Of a stretch of DNA of 64,000 nucleotides, positions 1 through 13,129 are shown one piece after another. Location of the stretch: the NCBI GenBank assembly GCA_036937835.1, contig CM072881.1, positions 5,859,501 through 5,923,500 on the forward strand, in the 5' to 3' direction. A program made the translations under genes and the position numbers. The notes below the pieces were generated by a model that was not told where the DNA came from, did not search any database, and saw only the letters and a program-made list of their open reading frames with translations. Source of the stretch: Pampus argenteus. Taxonomy: Eukaryota; Chordata; Actinopteri; Scombriformes; Stromateidae. Positions within the stretch are counted from its first letter, which is position 1; each line of letters opens with the position of its first letter.

Positions 1-2203
1 GGAAATTACAAAATGCACAAAGTAAAGCCAGATTTTTGTTCTTGGCTGACTAACCCGCTCACTGGTAATAGCTCCAAAACTTTGATGCCAAAATGTTTAT
101 GCTTGTGGAGAGCCATCAACACTTGTATTAATTGCAGAAGTCGATGTGAGCGAAGTATATTTTATGTCAGTAAAAGTTAAGTTAATGACTCGATGCACGC
201 AAACGCTACTCCCGCTACGGGGAACAGGAGTGAATGAATTAGTTATTTCGATCCTCTCATGTTATCCTAGTGTCCTTGAACTAAGCATAAATGAGTTATT
301 ATAGTTAAATTATGTAGTTTCGTGGAAAAACAACAGTACTGCATTTTGGGAAATACACTTACTCGTTTTTTTTTGCTGGGAGTTAAATAATAAATAATTC
401 CCACTTTATGTATAAGCCAGGAGGTGTTTTGCTTATCTTTGCACAAAGACTGGAAACGGGCAAAAACAGCTAATCTAGCTCTGTCCAAAGTTTGAAAGAA
501 TCCCCCTACCAACACACCTGAAGCTTACTTATTAATAACATAACATGCTGCATCTCATTTGTGGCCACTGGGGGCCAAGAAATAGTTACGTTAACCACGA
601 ACTGTTGTTCATGTACAGATTAAATAAACAAGATAGCGTGTATTAATTAGTGAGCTTTGGAGGCGCTGGCAGGCGGATTTCTGAGCCGGGCTGCGTCTCG
701 TTTTGATGATAAGGTAAGCAACAGTAATTGCCTTTCAGGTCTAGTTACATACTTAAAGATACAATGTCAAAATATCCCTTTTTAAAGGTGTTACAGCAAC
801 ATTTGAACAGTAAGCTAAGTTGAGACCGTCCTCATGGGAGAATTGACAGTAGTTGTTTGGTTGGTTACATTTACCTGATAAGTACCTTCGCAAATTAAGA
901 CTGTTGTGTTTAATGTGAGCAGAAACACAACTGCAAAAGGGATGCTACTAACATGTTCGCCTTAGCAACCCGATGACGTGGACAGTGTTCAATCAAGCAG
1001 TTGTTCTCAACCGTGACTACAATCTTTTCATGAAAGTCTTGACCTAATCAATGTTGTCCAGCACTAGATCAAAAGATGCTCATACAGTACGGGTCACTTT
1101 GGAGGAAAAAAAAATTAAATAATTGTTTTGGAGAACTTGTCGGCTACATTTGATCTTCCAGCAGTAGTTTATTCATTGATCAAAAGCCAAGTCTGTTCTT
1201 TTAGATCAATTCATCTTCTGATCTTGGAATTCACAACACACTGTCAATGAATCAACAGCTAAAAAGGGGAAAAAAAAAAAAAGATATTCCCTCGAAAGCT
1301 CTGGAACAAAGCATGTTCAGTGTGCTCAGTCATCTGCTTTTTGCCTTTCTTTGCAGAATCCTTGCAGGCTGCCATCTGTAGCTTTGACATGGTTCTCACG
1401 CCACACAGGGACCTTTTCTGGGGTTTTCCCTCCATCTCCCCAACACAGGGCACTGCCTCCCTCTTCTCTTCCCTCTATCATTTCATGTCAGGAGAGGATC
1501 TCTGGAGGTCTGCTCAGCTTTAATTCATTCTGACCAGTGGTCCTGAGGGTCGACTGGAAGGTAAAACCTGCCATTATAAGGAGAACCATCACTCATACGC
1601 CTCCTCGACTCTCACTTCTCCTTCCTCTTCTCCGTGCGTCTGCTCTGTCATTGTCTTATGTTTCTCTCTCCTGGCCAAACGTATCTATTCCTGTCTTCCT
1701 CTTCTCTGCTTTTTTCACTCTCCTCTCCTCTCCCAGTGCCCCAGTCCTTCAGCCTGTATCGCTATCTATACCAGAACATCAAAACAAACTATAACTCAAG
1801 ATGGACCACCGCAGCCTCCCACCAGTTCCCATAAAAGACACAGGCGAAGTAGAAGAGCAGGGAGAGGGATAAGGATACGGTTGGAGTGGGAGAGATAGCC
1901 AGATAACACTGACATAAGCAGAGAAAATAAGAGAGATAATAGGAGAGCAAATACAAGAGATGGACTAGGGTGAGGAAGCAATGGATAAAAAGAATAAAAA
2001 ATATAACCAGGTGAGGTGAGAGGCATGGCATGTGCTGCAGAGTTCTGAAAAAAATAGGAAAATGAGGCACATCAAATAGATGTGGAGGAGAAAGGAGGAA
2101 AGAAAGAGAGGGAGAAGTGACCGACTCAGGAGCAAATTGATTAGTGGACTTGAGCCAAGGGAGGAATTCCTGTACGGCCAGAAAACCACAGAGAGAAAGG
2201 GAT

Positions 2204-2285
2204 AGAGAGAGAGAGAGAAAGAGAAAGAGAGAGAGAGAGAGAGAGAGAATAAAGGAGGATGAAGGGGGGGGGGGGGGGGGGGGGG
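2204..2285. repeat. Polypurine (GA)n tract followed by a 22-base G run
   Basis: GA repeats from 2204 to 2248 are followed by a short purine spacer and then 22 consecutive G at 2264-2285. The strand is purine-rich from about 1850 onward. Confidence 0.95.
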
Positions 2286-4070
2286 CTTGAGCGTGGTCAG
2301 GGGAAAATGCAGAAAGTGAGATGAAAGAGTAAATTGTGGAAGGGTTGGAGGGAGAAGAGGATGATAATATTGGCAGACAGTAATTTAAGTCTGGTCATCA
2401 GGGACTGAGAGAAAGAGGGAGGCGGTGGGGAAGATGGATGCTGCAAAAATAAGCATACACATATACACACTGAGTAGACTGTGCTTTACTCTCATAATAA
2501 AAACAGAGTGATGCAAGGCAGAGCTGCCCTCAGACAAAGCACAGCCTCTCCCCAACAGCCAACCAGGAAGTGTATCCAGGCACAGGATACAGCAACAGCC
2601 AAGACACTGCAACGCTGGCTCTAAATATCACACACACACGCACGCATTTGATAATACACACAGATGATTTTGTTGATACTGATGCTGTTGCAACTAGACT
2701 AGTTATTAAAGAATAGGTTTACATTTCTCAAGTCAGTTTGAAAACAACAGTCACACGAACACTACAACAGGTCATGATCATTCACCGATCACACCGATCA
2801 TTAGAAGATCCCTTCCAAATGCACTGTGCGTGCGTGCGTGCATGCGTGCGTAACTGATGACAAAAGAAAACAATCTCTCTGCTCTCTTAAACAGACTGAT
2901 AAGGCTTGGATGTAAAATACATTTGTAGTTCAAAATCTGGTATCGGGACTAATTATAAAGGAAAGGTCAGAATATGAACTGTATAAAAGGGTTTGAGAGA
3001 GATCCTGCATGTTAATACCAGGTATAAATGGTGTCATATTTCCTCTAATGCGGATCACAGACTTCCTGCACTTCCCATAATACAACAGGACAGCGTTTTA
3101 TTCATTATATCAACTTTCCTGATAAAGGCCCACTTATTTGACACCACACACACTCCTGTTATAACACTCTGTTATAAATGTGGAGTCCTGAAAGCCCAAA
3201 TTACTCGAGTTATATCCATCAGTTCTCTCCGACTTGAGCCACAGAGCCTATAATACAACCGCTTGCACAGGTTGAGAGTACTCGCGAGGACTACTAAATT
3301 GACTCTGACATGGAAGAGTGTTCCTGCAATGCATCTGTATTTTTTTTTTTTTTTTTTTAGATTTTCACTTACTGCAGCATAGATTCACCACATTGTGTCT
3401 TAAGGCCATACGTTTTGTGTCTGTATGCACAAAGAAAAACTTAACGCTTCACTGATGTCAGTCCGGAGGAAAGCAAAACAACCTGCAGAAAACCTATACA
3501 AGTCTTCCAACCTCAGCCAGCCATAAGCCTGTGCAGGCATATGACTTACTAATAGCTGTTTCTATCCGATTCTGAGGCTGCAGCCAACACCACGACGGGA
3601 GTCTCATGCTAGCGGAGAGATGAGGAATGTTAAATGAGTTAGTCCAGGCCGTGAATGAAGCAGAAATGAGGCTGATTAGATATCCCTCTGCTTTGTTCTG
3701 CCCTCTAGCCAAGGAAACACCAAAATGACTTGTTATTCTTGCGCCACAGCCAGAAACCGCTTGATGTCTCTCTTTTTTTTTTTGGACAATGATCTTTTCT
3801 TTGCTGACTTCACATATCACAGTTGGGTCTCAGAATGGCTTATTAAATGTGCGCATCAAACCAAACCGCTATAGACACACACACGCGCGCACACACAAAT
3901 ACACACAAAGCAAAACATTAACAGACGAGCACACGCTCAAGTTATCAGATGACTGCTCTAGACTTAGAGGTATTTCCTAATGTCAGGATATGATCCGATT
4001 GGATCGCGTGTGCGAGCGTGTATCTGAAGTGGCCAGAAGAGCGGAAAGAGAACATAAAGAAGGAAAGTAA

Positions 4071-4110
4071 AAAGAAGAAGAAGAAGAGGAAGAAGAAGAA
4101 GAAGAGGAGG
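4071..4110. repeat. (AAG)n/(AGG)n polypurine repeat
   Basis: A 40-base AAG-rich array with AGG variants in intron 1. Confidence 0.95.
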
Positions 4111-5032
4111 CCTACATAGGGAAAGAGAGCGGCAGAGCCCTCGTTTAAAGAAAGCTAGCAGGTTTTACAACCAACTGAGGAATGTAGACATGAATGGGCT
4201 TTTATTGTTTTACGCGGAGCAGCGGTGGGCTACCAGCAGCAACTATCTCTGTCTCACCACATTTAAAGCTTCTTCTTCTCTTGTATTTATTCCTACTGCC
4301 CTCACATGCTATTTCTGTCTCTGTTGTCCTCTCATCCACCTCTCTATTTTGGTAGTATGTTCTTCCACAACGCTGTCTCCTACAAAATACATTTATATAC
4401 TACTAATTTGCTTTTATAAATTGCTGCCTGGATTAGGTTCACTGAAAACGTTTTTGTTCCAGTCCGGGGAAATGAGACGTTGCTGTGCGGCAGAGGAGTC
4501 ACATGAGGTCAGTGTGGATGATGGGGCCACACAAAGCACAAGACTTTTGACGCGCGGAGGCTGCGTTCTGTGTGTGTGTTGTTAGGTTTAGGATGATAAA
4601 ACACTTGCCATCCAAAGCATCCCTGGAACTAATATGTTGCATAGACAGGAACAATCAGTAGTCTTTACACAGTCTCTGTTACTGGCACACTTTCCCATCA
4701 AAGTGCACACCCACATAGAGAGGATTCACAGGAAACGATGCATGGTGCATGTTTCACATGGTAACGGGGCGATGTTGACGTCATCCGTTGATTCGTTGGT
4801 ATTCTTTATCAAAACAACGTGACCCAAATAATGTCTAAGGATAAAGGTTGTCTTATGCTGTGCAGACTGTAAAGACTTTAAAGCAAATCAAGTGATTTGT
4901 AATTTTGGGGCTGTATAAATACAACTGACTCGATCCAACAGCTCATTTCAGCACATTGTTTGTTCAGATGCTGTAAACAAACACACATGTTCATGTTTGT
5001 GAGCCCATAGAGCATAGGCAGTAGAGTCCTTA

Positions 5033-5035
<3 letters not shown>

Positions 5036-5086
<51 letters not shown>
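5036..5086. repeat. (TG)25 microsatellite
   Basis: An uninterrupted TG tract in intron 1. A shorter interrupted TG/TGCG tract follows at 5515-5560. Confidence 0.97.
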
Positions 5087-5087
<1 letters not shown>

Positions 5088-6152
5088 CCTTTGGTTGGAT
5101 CCCAACACAAAAGGAACATTTCAAGAATTTTAAAATTGAATGGATCATGCTTACGCGGGTGAAAATGAGTTGTTTTTTGTTTTATTTTTCCCGCAGCCCG
5201 GCATTGTGCTCGGGCCCCTGATTTGCTGCACTAATTATCGTCATACGTCACTGTGAACAAAACCCTGAATCCTGTGTTACTGAAATACACTTGCTATAAT
5301 AACCAGTAACATCACAGATGTTGTCAAATCAACCAGCTATGAAATCCTAAAGATTCAAACTTTAAAATACATAAAATATTTTCATGAAATATGCATTAGC
5401 TTGATTTGACTTACTTAATGAATATAGTGTATTAACATCCATAAACATCCATCCGATTAAAATCTGAAAATAGAATTAAAATTAAATAAAGTTCAGCTGA
5501 GGCAATCTAAAGTATGTGTGTGTGTGTGTGCGTGTGTGTGTGTGTGCGTGCGTGCGTGCTTCATTGTAAAGTGCTTGTGAGAGTCCCCTTATGTTTGCAT
5601 TGTCTACGGTATGATATACAGTGTATGTTTCCCTGAACTGGTACATGGGCCAAGTATATATGTATGTGGATGAGTGTGTGTTTGTGTGTAGGTAAGTGTG
5701 ATGGATGACTGTGTCTTAGCGGTAGCGCTGAACACTGAGCTGGGAGAGTGTTAAGGGTCGACCGAGGCCGTCTGCTAGTGATACACTCCCTCTCTCTCCC
5801 AACACATATAGTAGCATGTCAGCAATGATAAAGCGAGGCTACACAGTGCAGAGTTCCCTCAGGTATACTTAGCAAGGCAAACCTGCCTCACAGACGCACT
5901 CCGTCATTACACAAGGGAGGAAGGGTGTAAAGACAAGACGCACATACGATACACACACACACACCAAACCTTACGCCCCCTTGAACATACACACACACAT
6001 ACATACACACACACCAAAACCAAAGAACTGAATTGACTACATATTTACTCATCCGTACAGAATAGTGCCGGCCAGTTTGTCAGTGGGACAGCAGGGTTGT
6101 GTCAGATTTTCAGTGGCAGTAAATGATGGCATCCCTTCACACTGGCAATCCA

Positions 6153-6280
<128 letters not shown>

Positions 6281-7687
6281 AGTAAAGCTTAATATTCCAG
6301 AGCTTTAAACAGGACCAATGTCTCAATTTAACAGTTTTTAGTATCTTCTTTTTTATAGAAAATAACATTATATTTATATTAGAAATATAAAATATTCAAA
6401 TATTGAAATACTGATTACTCAAAAAAAGCATTCTTTCAATATCTTGCTTACATAAACAATTTCTAATATGAAACTCCAACATATCTGATCAAACAATAAG
6501 AAGTATATAAGAAGACAATGTCCCCATTACTCTGGATAGTCGGCAGAACACAATGTCAACAATTTTCTTTGCAACGACTTGCTACTAAAGAAATAGTTTC
6601 CATTCAACTCTGGGCTGGAAACAGAAATTTCAAAACATGGGAAAATAAAACCAGAACTATCTGCATGGACCGACACCACCAGAGAGGCAAGTGAAACAAT
6701 ATGTTTTCTTTCTCTTCTGTTTCAATTTATCTGAACAAACCTTTTAACCAAAAGTTACTGGACTTCCTCTTCTAAAAAATATTTCATAATTACAGTATGA
6801 ACTCATGTAAAAACGCATAAACGCAGTTCCTTCTGACATCTTACTTGATCATCAAAAAATGTGAATGAGTTGGCGTGTTGCTAAACCTTTGGATTTTCTA
6901 AACCCTGAACCAGAAACAGTAAAAACAGCAGTCAGGCTGTGTTTCCCTGGAAGACTAATGCATTAAAATCACTGTGTAGCCATCCATTTAACACAAATCC
7001 TCCTATTCTTTTAATGCAAAGCTCTTCCCATCTATCTCTGCATGCTTCTGTCTTCATCTGTCTCTTATGAACTATAATTTATGCTAAAACAGATGCTGCT
7101 ACGTCTGGTGCTCTGATGCACCTGTGGTAGAAAGGAAGTGGAGCAAATAATAAGCATGATTACTAATACAGGAACAAAAGAGAGAAAATCTGTGATCACA
7201 CGCACGCACGTTCACACACATACAGAGAGAGAGAGAGAGAGAGAGAGAAACACATTGCACAGCAATCCTCTCAAACATGTACTCCATCATTCCTGCACTC
7301 ACATGACAATAATGCATATTTCATTAAATGAGTGTCCCCCCCAACACACACACACACACACATACCATCCACCCACTAACACACACTGTTATATTCCTCA
7401 ACCCCATTGAGAGTGCTGTTGCTGACTCAGGCCTCTGACGGTGTTAAAGGCCTTTAGTGTTGCTGAATGGGCTCCTATAGGAGACACATGTAAACACATA
7501 CGTGCATATGTACAAGCAAACCAAGTAACCAACGAGAATCACCTCCAGGCACAGATGGATACACACTTTCCATACCTACCATAGTCTATATGTTTTTTTT
7601 TTTACCTCCAAGTCTGTGTTTGTACGTGTAGAAGTGAAAACAAGCATGAGGCTTTGATCAAAAGCTCTATGAAGGCTTGCTGAAGCC

Positions 7688-7690
<3 letters not shown>

Positions 7691-7734
<44 letters not shown>
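7691..7734. repeat. (GT)22 microsatellite
   Basis: An uninterrupted GT tract. Nearby minor tracts are an AG run at 7225-7248 and a CA run at 7344-7362. Confidence 0.97.
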
Positions 7735-7735
<1 letters not shown>

Positions 7736-10653
7736 TGTGTGTGCACGTGCTGGCGTGGGTGCATGCACATGTTTGTCTGATGGGTAAAAAGCTTTCATGT
7801 TGTTCAGCTGTCTGCATAGTGGCGCAGCAGCCCAGTTAAATACAGTGAAGAGAGAGATATCACACGAGTAGTTAACTACATGTAGTTCAATTACTAGTTT
7901 AGATCCAGTACGATTTGTTAAGTTGGGTGGTAGCGCTGAACATTTTAACAACAATTTAAAATGCTAGAATAAGTAGTAATGCAAATATGGAACAATATTA
8001 AATTCCACTATTATTTAAAAATCTACATTTACTGAGCATTATAGACAGACATATAGTATATATTCGTTTGGGACAAAAACAAAAGCACTTTCTAATACTG
8101 GCCTGATATCTAATCCCTGTATACAGGTATATCCTCCTTGAAACATGCCAAGTTTAGAGGTATCTCATTACTAATGATAATTGATTGCATGTCTCTCCTT
8201 TAGTTTCTCTTACAGCTCATGCAGCTCTACGTGTGTATGTGAACCCAAGAGTAAAAGGAATAAAACCTGCAGATGGACATACAGTGAGCAACTATTGAAC
8301 TTTAAACGTTACAGTGCCAAAATATATATATAAAAGACAAATGAAAAATGACCCTTTTAGATGTGTATTAATAAACACATACAGTACATACTGTATAATC
8401 CCGACTATTTTCCATGTATTTTCCTCTAGCAGTAAATATTAATATATTTATTTTTCCTGCTGTTTCCGTGCTGTACAAAATTAATTGTGCTGCTGCGAGC
8501 AACTAAATCTCCCAAATGGGAACAACTAAGTTTCATGAGTTTAATCTTATCTCTTATGACTCGGCTCACTTCAGTTCATTCTAGCTTTGCGGGGCCAAAT
8601 CTTGTTTCCCACATTTCTCCCTAGACAGGGTTTCCCTCTTTTCCTAAACGCTTTTCATTCTCTCAAATTGCATTCTCCTCTTTCCCCTCGACGCTCCTCC
8701 TCGAGCCTCCCTGCTTCTCTGTGCGGCAGCGTGCTGCGCCCACAAAACCCTGACAGATACTCAGATAGCTTCACACACTGCGTCAAGTGTGAGACCATGT
8801 ATTTCAATGAGCTGGTTGCAGAGAGAAAAGCCAGTGTTAGGTGGGTGGAAGGATGAGATGAGCTGAGGTAGACAGTCGACGAGGGATGGGGAAGGAGGGG
8901 GGAGGACAGGTGAAGAAACAGTAAGGCAGGAGAAAAAAAAAACAGGAGATAAGGGGAGAGAAAAAGAAGGAAAGTGATGAGGTGACAGGAGAAAAGCTAC
9001 ATGTCCTTCTTACACCAAACCACACCCATAACAGCTGAACACCTTAAACACCTCCAGGCAAAACAATGGCTGCATCCGCCGCAGAAAAACCAGCCAGTCA
9101 GAAACAAAAGAAAAACCAGTAACAATGAACAAGAAAAAAAAAACATATCACCATAGCAACCCTGGCTGAAGAAGGAAAGTAGCATACCAGAAACATGGGG
9201 GGGGGGGAACGCTACTGAGAAAGAGGAGAGGGGAAGGAAAGAGGGAAATGCCCTGAAAGAAGGATTGAGACTGAAAAGTGATGAGTGGAGAAAAAGACGC
9301 TGTTGAAAGTGCAGCCAGTAGGTCACAAATATTCAACAAAACACAGTATACAGTTTATTTCTAGCTAGCTGTGGAGGAAGAGGAAGGCTATTGTGTTTCA
9401 AAAGCACCACCCAAATATTAAAGCCTTTACCCGTGCTGGAGAAAAAGCAAACTCCTCCCTCCATCTCTCCTCATCTTCCTTTCATCCTGTCTTCACTAGC
9501 TTCCAGCACTTCTTCACCCTGCAATCCCTCACCTCTGCCCTCTCTCACTCTCTCTTTCATCTCCTCTCCATTCCTTTTCTTCCCTGGTGGTCATATCTTC
9601 CCCCCTTTTTCTTCCTCTCCATCTCCTTTGGGGTAGAAGATGTATTGAATAATTCACAACGGGGTCCTGATTTATAGGAGTGCTTGTAAGTGCCCAGACG
9701 TCTCCGTCTCGCTCATCAGTCTGGTGGCTCATTATGGCTACAGAACGGCACGGCGGCCTAATCTCCAATGACACGCCGCCGTTACCGAAACTGGTGTACA
9801 ACATCAGCACAGTGTGTTCCAAAACGCACTTGTGTAAGCAGTTGTGCTGCGGCGGTGAACGGAAAGACAGGCAGTGATCCGACTCTTTAGTATGTTATCG
9901 CAATCAAACAGCCAGACACAGTCAGTCAAGGCAAAGAAATATATCACTATAGTCATGCAGGAAATATCCCAACTCCAGTTTTGGTGATTTTAGTGTTTTT
10001 TAAGGAATTTCACGGTCTTGTATATGCTGAGAGAAATTCACCGTTCCGGTGTATAAAACCCCTCTCAAACCGCATCAACAAAAGGAGGAGGAAGCGTTAC
10101 GCATTTTATTTTATTTTTTTACCCAGCCACATTTTCCCAGCTGCACATCAGAACAAGCACTATACCAATCACAAGCCCACTTCCTTCTAAACCCTAAAAT
10201 AGTCATACATTACAGCCATTTGATAGATTTTTGCCCCAGGGAACCCTCATATGGGAAAATTTGTGTTGCTGAATTGGAACCTTCTGCACTGTATGTGGGG
10301 AGATAATAACGGTGGGAGGGAAACTTATGATTACAATAGCCATTCTTATATACTCATTAAATGGGATAATTTGGCGTTAATTGAAGTATAGGGAAAGTGA
10401 ACAATTACTCATTATACTGGGGCTTCCCCCCTCACGGACCCCTGAGAATACCGAGACTCTGAAAGCCGCTAACAAAAGCATCCTGATAACATGCAGAAAG
10501 GTAGAATTCTATACAATCTCATGTACAGGAGGTTTAAAATGTAAAAGCAGAGCTGAATGCTCATTATTTACAGATATAACACAAAAAGATCTGAAAATAT
10601 ATTATTATTATTATATTTAGACATGCGAGTGATATCAATCTTCTTTTCTGTGT

Positions 10654-10654
10654 G

Positions 10655-10689
<35 letters not shown>

Positions 10690-10692
10690 TGT
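10654..10692. repeat. Compound (CT)n(GT)n microsatellite
   Basis: A CT run passes directly into GT repeats. A CA run at 10875-10894 lies 180 bp further on. Confidence 0.95.
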
Positions 10693-11999
10693 GGTGGGTC
10701 AGGTCAGCAGGTCATCATGCTAAGGTCAGTATCATGTTCAGTCCAGGGAGGACGGGCAGCCTGGATCAAGTATCAAAGATGATACTTCCAGGGATAACAC
10801 AAAGTGTCAAGGGATGATATGTAACATGTCCAGTTATACATGCTGTAGGGGGCTTGGGATCCTCAATAATGCAAACACACACACACACACACACAGACGC
10901 TGACTGTCTGTCAGTGTTATCATTAGCTTTGCTAATGCAGACAAGCTGTGAACATGATCCCAGCAAGCGCGGAGCATCAAGGTAGAGGCCTCGCTGAAAG
11001 CTGGAGGATTCTCTGCCATTTCCCTCATTGAGAAATGATAAATGAGTTGCTTCACTGAAGCAAACCAGCCTATCAAGAAGTGACATCCAGTCCGTACGGA
11101 GGAACAACGCTAATATTACATTTCTATGAAGTGTTCTTTGCATCTTGTTCATCTTTGTTCTCTTTTCCCCTTTAGCACTTAAATTGTTTTTGTCAAGTGT
11201 CAGTATTTGTCTTTTTTTTGTTTCACCAGGGAGACTGGAGTAAAAGGCTGAGCAGATGATGTTTCCTGCATGACTGGCTTTGTTAGTCGCTCCCAATCTC
11301 CTTCAATCAAAGCCATTCCACTCCAGCAGTGGTAGTTGAAACAAAGCAAAGAGAGAGAAGAGAAGGATAAAGTAATGAGAGTGTGATCAATGCAAATACC
11401 CTGGGAGCCTGGTAGGAATAAAAGCTGTATATCTGAGGGACATGTGTCCACTGTAGAGGGAAAACAGCAGCAGTGTACTTTAAGCAAATATACGTGCTAG
11501 AAACGATACACCTTCAAATCATACACAACCATCTGAGTCAACTAGTCTATATGAACAGATTTCCCTGCTCCTCGCCAGCCTCTTCCTGTATTATCATCAG
11601 GAATGCAGACTCGGCATGCTCATTTGTCCCACCTCATGTTCACATAAGATTCAGCTTTAGGGAAATTTATGAGTGACATGTCTTACTCACGTTTTGCACA
11701 TTTATTTCAGAGCATCGCAGGGTAAAAGCCACTCTTTGTATGCAAAAATGTAACATGACGACAAACAAATAGCTCAAAGAATTCCTGGATTACACGGCAT
11801 GAGATGGATGGAGATGAAAACATAACTCATATTTACTCTCTATTAGTTTGACCAGGACATATTCCAACTCAGTAATATTTTGACATTGTTTGACAATCTG
11901 CTATTTTATCTTAATTTATTCAACTTCCTTTCTTATATTTCATTCTATGTTGCTATTACAATATAAAATTGTCATTTTACCTTAACAGAAGATCGTATC

Positions 12000-12215
12000 A
12001 AGAGCCACAACTAATTACTGACTACTTTTATTAACCGTTGATTATTTTCTCTATTAATTTAGTCTATAAAATAGATCAAGGTCACGCCAACAAATGTCTT
12101 CCTTTGTCCCGGCCAACAGTCCACAACCCAAAGATATTTAGTTTAATGTCATAGACTAAATAAATAAATAGTTGCCGATTGACTGATCGATTCATCGACT
12201 AATTGTTATAGCCTC
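12000..12215. mobile_element. AT-rich MITE-like dispersed repeat (hAT-type, degenerate)
   Basis: Contains the recurrent fish motif series 'ctaattactgactac', 'gattattttctctattaattta', 'agtctataaaat', 'ccacaacccaaagatatt' and a closing 'gattgactgatcgattcatcgactaattgttatagc'. I recognise this as a very abundant short non-autonomous repeat of teleost genomes. It has no coding capacity, and its class (hAT) is from memory. Confidence 0.55.
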
Positions 12216-13092
12216 CCTTATTGATAATACAACGACTCTTAAGATAACGAGTGGGACAAGCGAACAATGGCTACGTTTAAATACAACGTGTTTTATCAAG
12301 AGGAGCACAAGAACAGCTTTTGTTCAACTCGCACAAGCACATAAGAAGGATGAAGGCAAACAACCAGAGCTCCCCTGCGAGCCACAGGCACACGGTTTTA
12401 TTTATGAATTTAATTTGTGTTTTTCTTAAAGAGGCACTTGGCGGGCTGCCTCGACACAGAGGGGAGTTAGGACCCAGAGGAGGACAGCCAGGGAGCACTT
12501 TAAATTAGAAGCAGACTTCTCTTTCTCTCTCTCGCTCTCCGTCTGTTAGTGTCTCACTCTCTTTCTCGAAAGACAAAGAGACAAGGAGGAAGCAAAAGGG
12601 AAAGAAAGACGAGGGAGACGGAGGAGTCTGGAACTGGTTTTGTAGCCACATCTTGTAGGAAATCCTAAACAGAGCATGTTAACGAGGGACACCAAAACCG
12701 CAAGCGAGTGTGTATGTGTGTGTGTGTATCAGTAGATACAATACACACCCTCAGACAGACTACATGTGCCAAATAAGCAACTACTTGACAAACACACGAT
12801 GAAAAAAAAAAAACACAACACACAATACTGTTCATGCAAACACACACACGCATATAGCAAGACTGGCAACTACACAATGCTTAAATGCAGGTAAACACAC
12901 TAACAGAGGATTACATATTGCACAAACAAATAATATGTTCTTACAGTACTAACTTTCTTTCACAGTTGCACACAGGCAGAAATGTGCATGCACACACAGG
13001 CCAAGAACACACTTCTCCAGGGACCAGACAGGGTTTCCCTCTCAGTCTACATCTGCAAACTATATGTAGTTACCCAGGGATGATTGCAAAAC

Positions 13093-13129
13093 TCACACAC
13101 ACACACACCCACACACACACACACACACA
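13093..13129. repeat. (CA)n microsatellite, one interruption
   Basis: A CA tract with a single CCC interruption. Another pure CA tract lies at 13257-13283. Confidence 0.95.

Noticed and set aside
655..720. Exon-like plus-strand segment ending in GATAAG|GTAAGC
   Set aside because: The donor is good, but there is no pyrimidine tract or convincing acceptor before it and no recognisable peptide. It is probably a cryptic site.
10766..11296. 176-codon minus-strand open frame
   Set aside because: It includes a CA-repeat translation, has no homology that I can recognise, and is probably chance.
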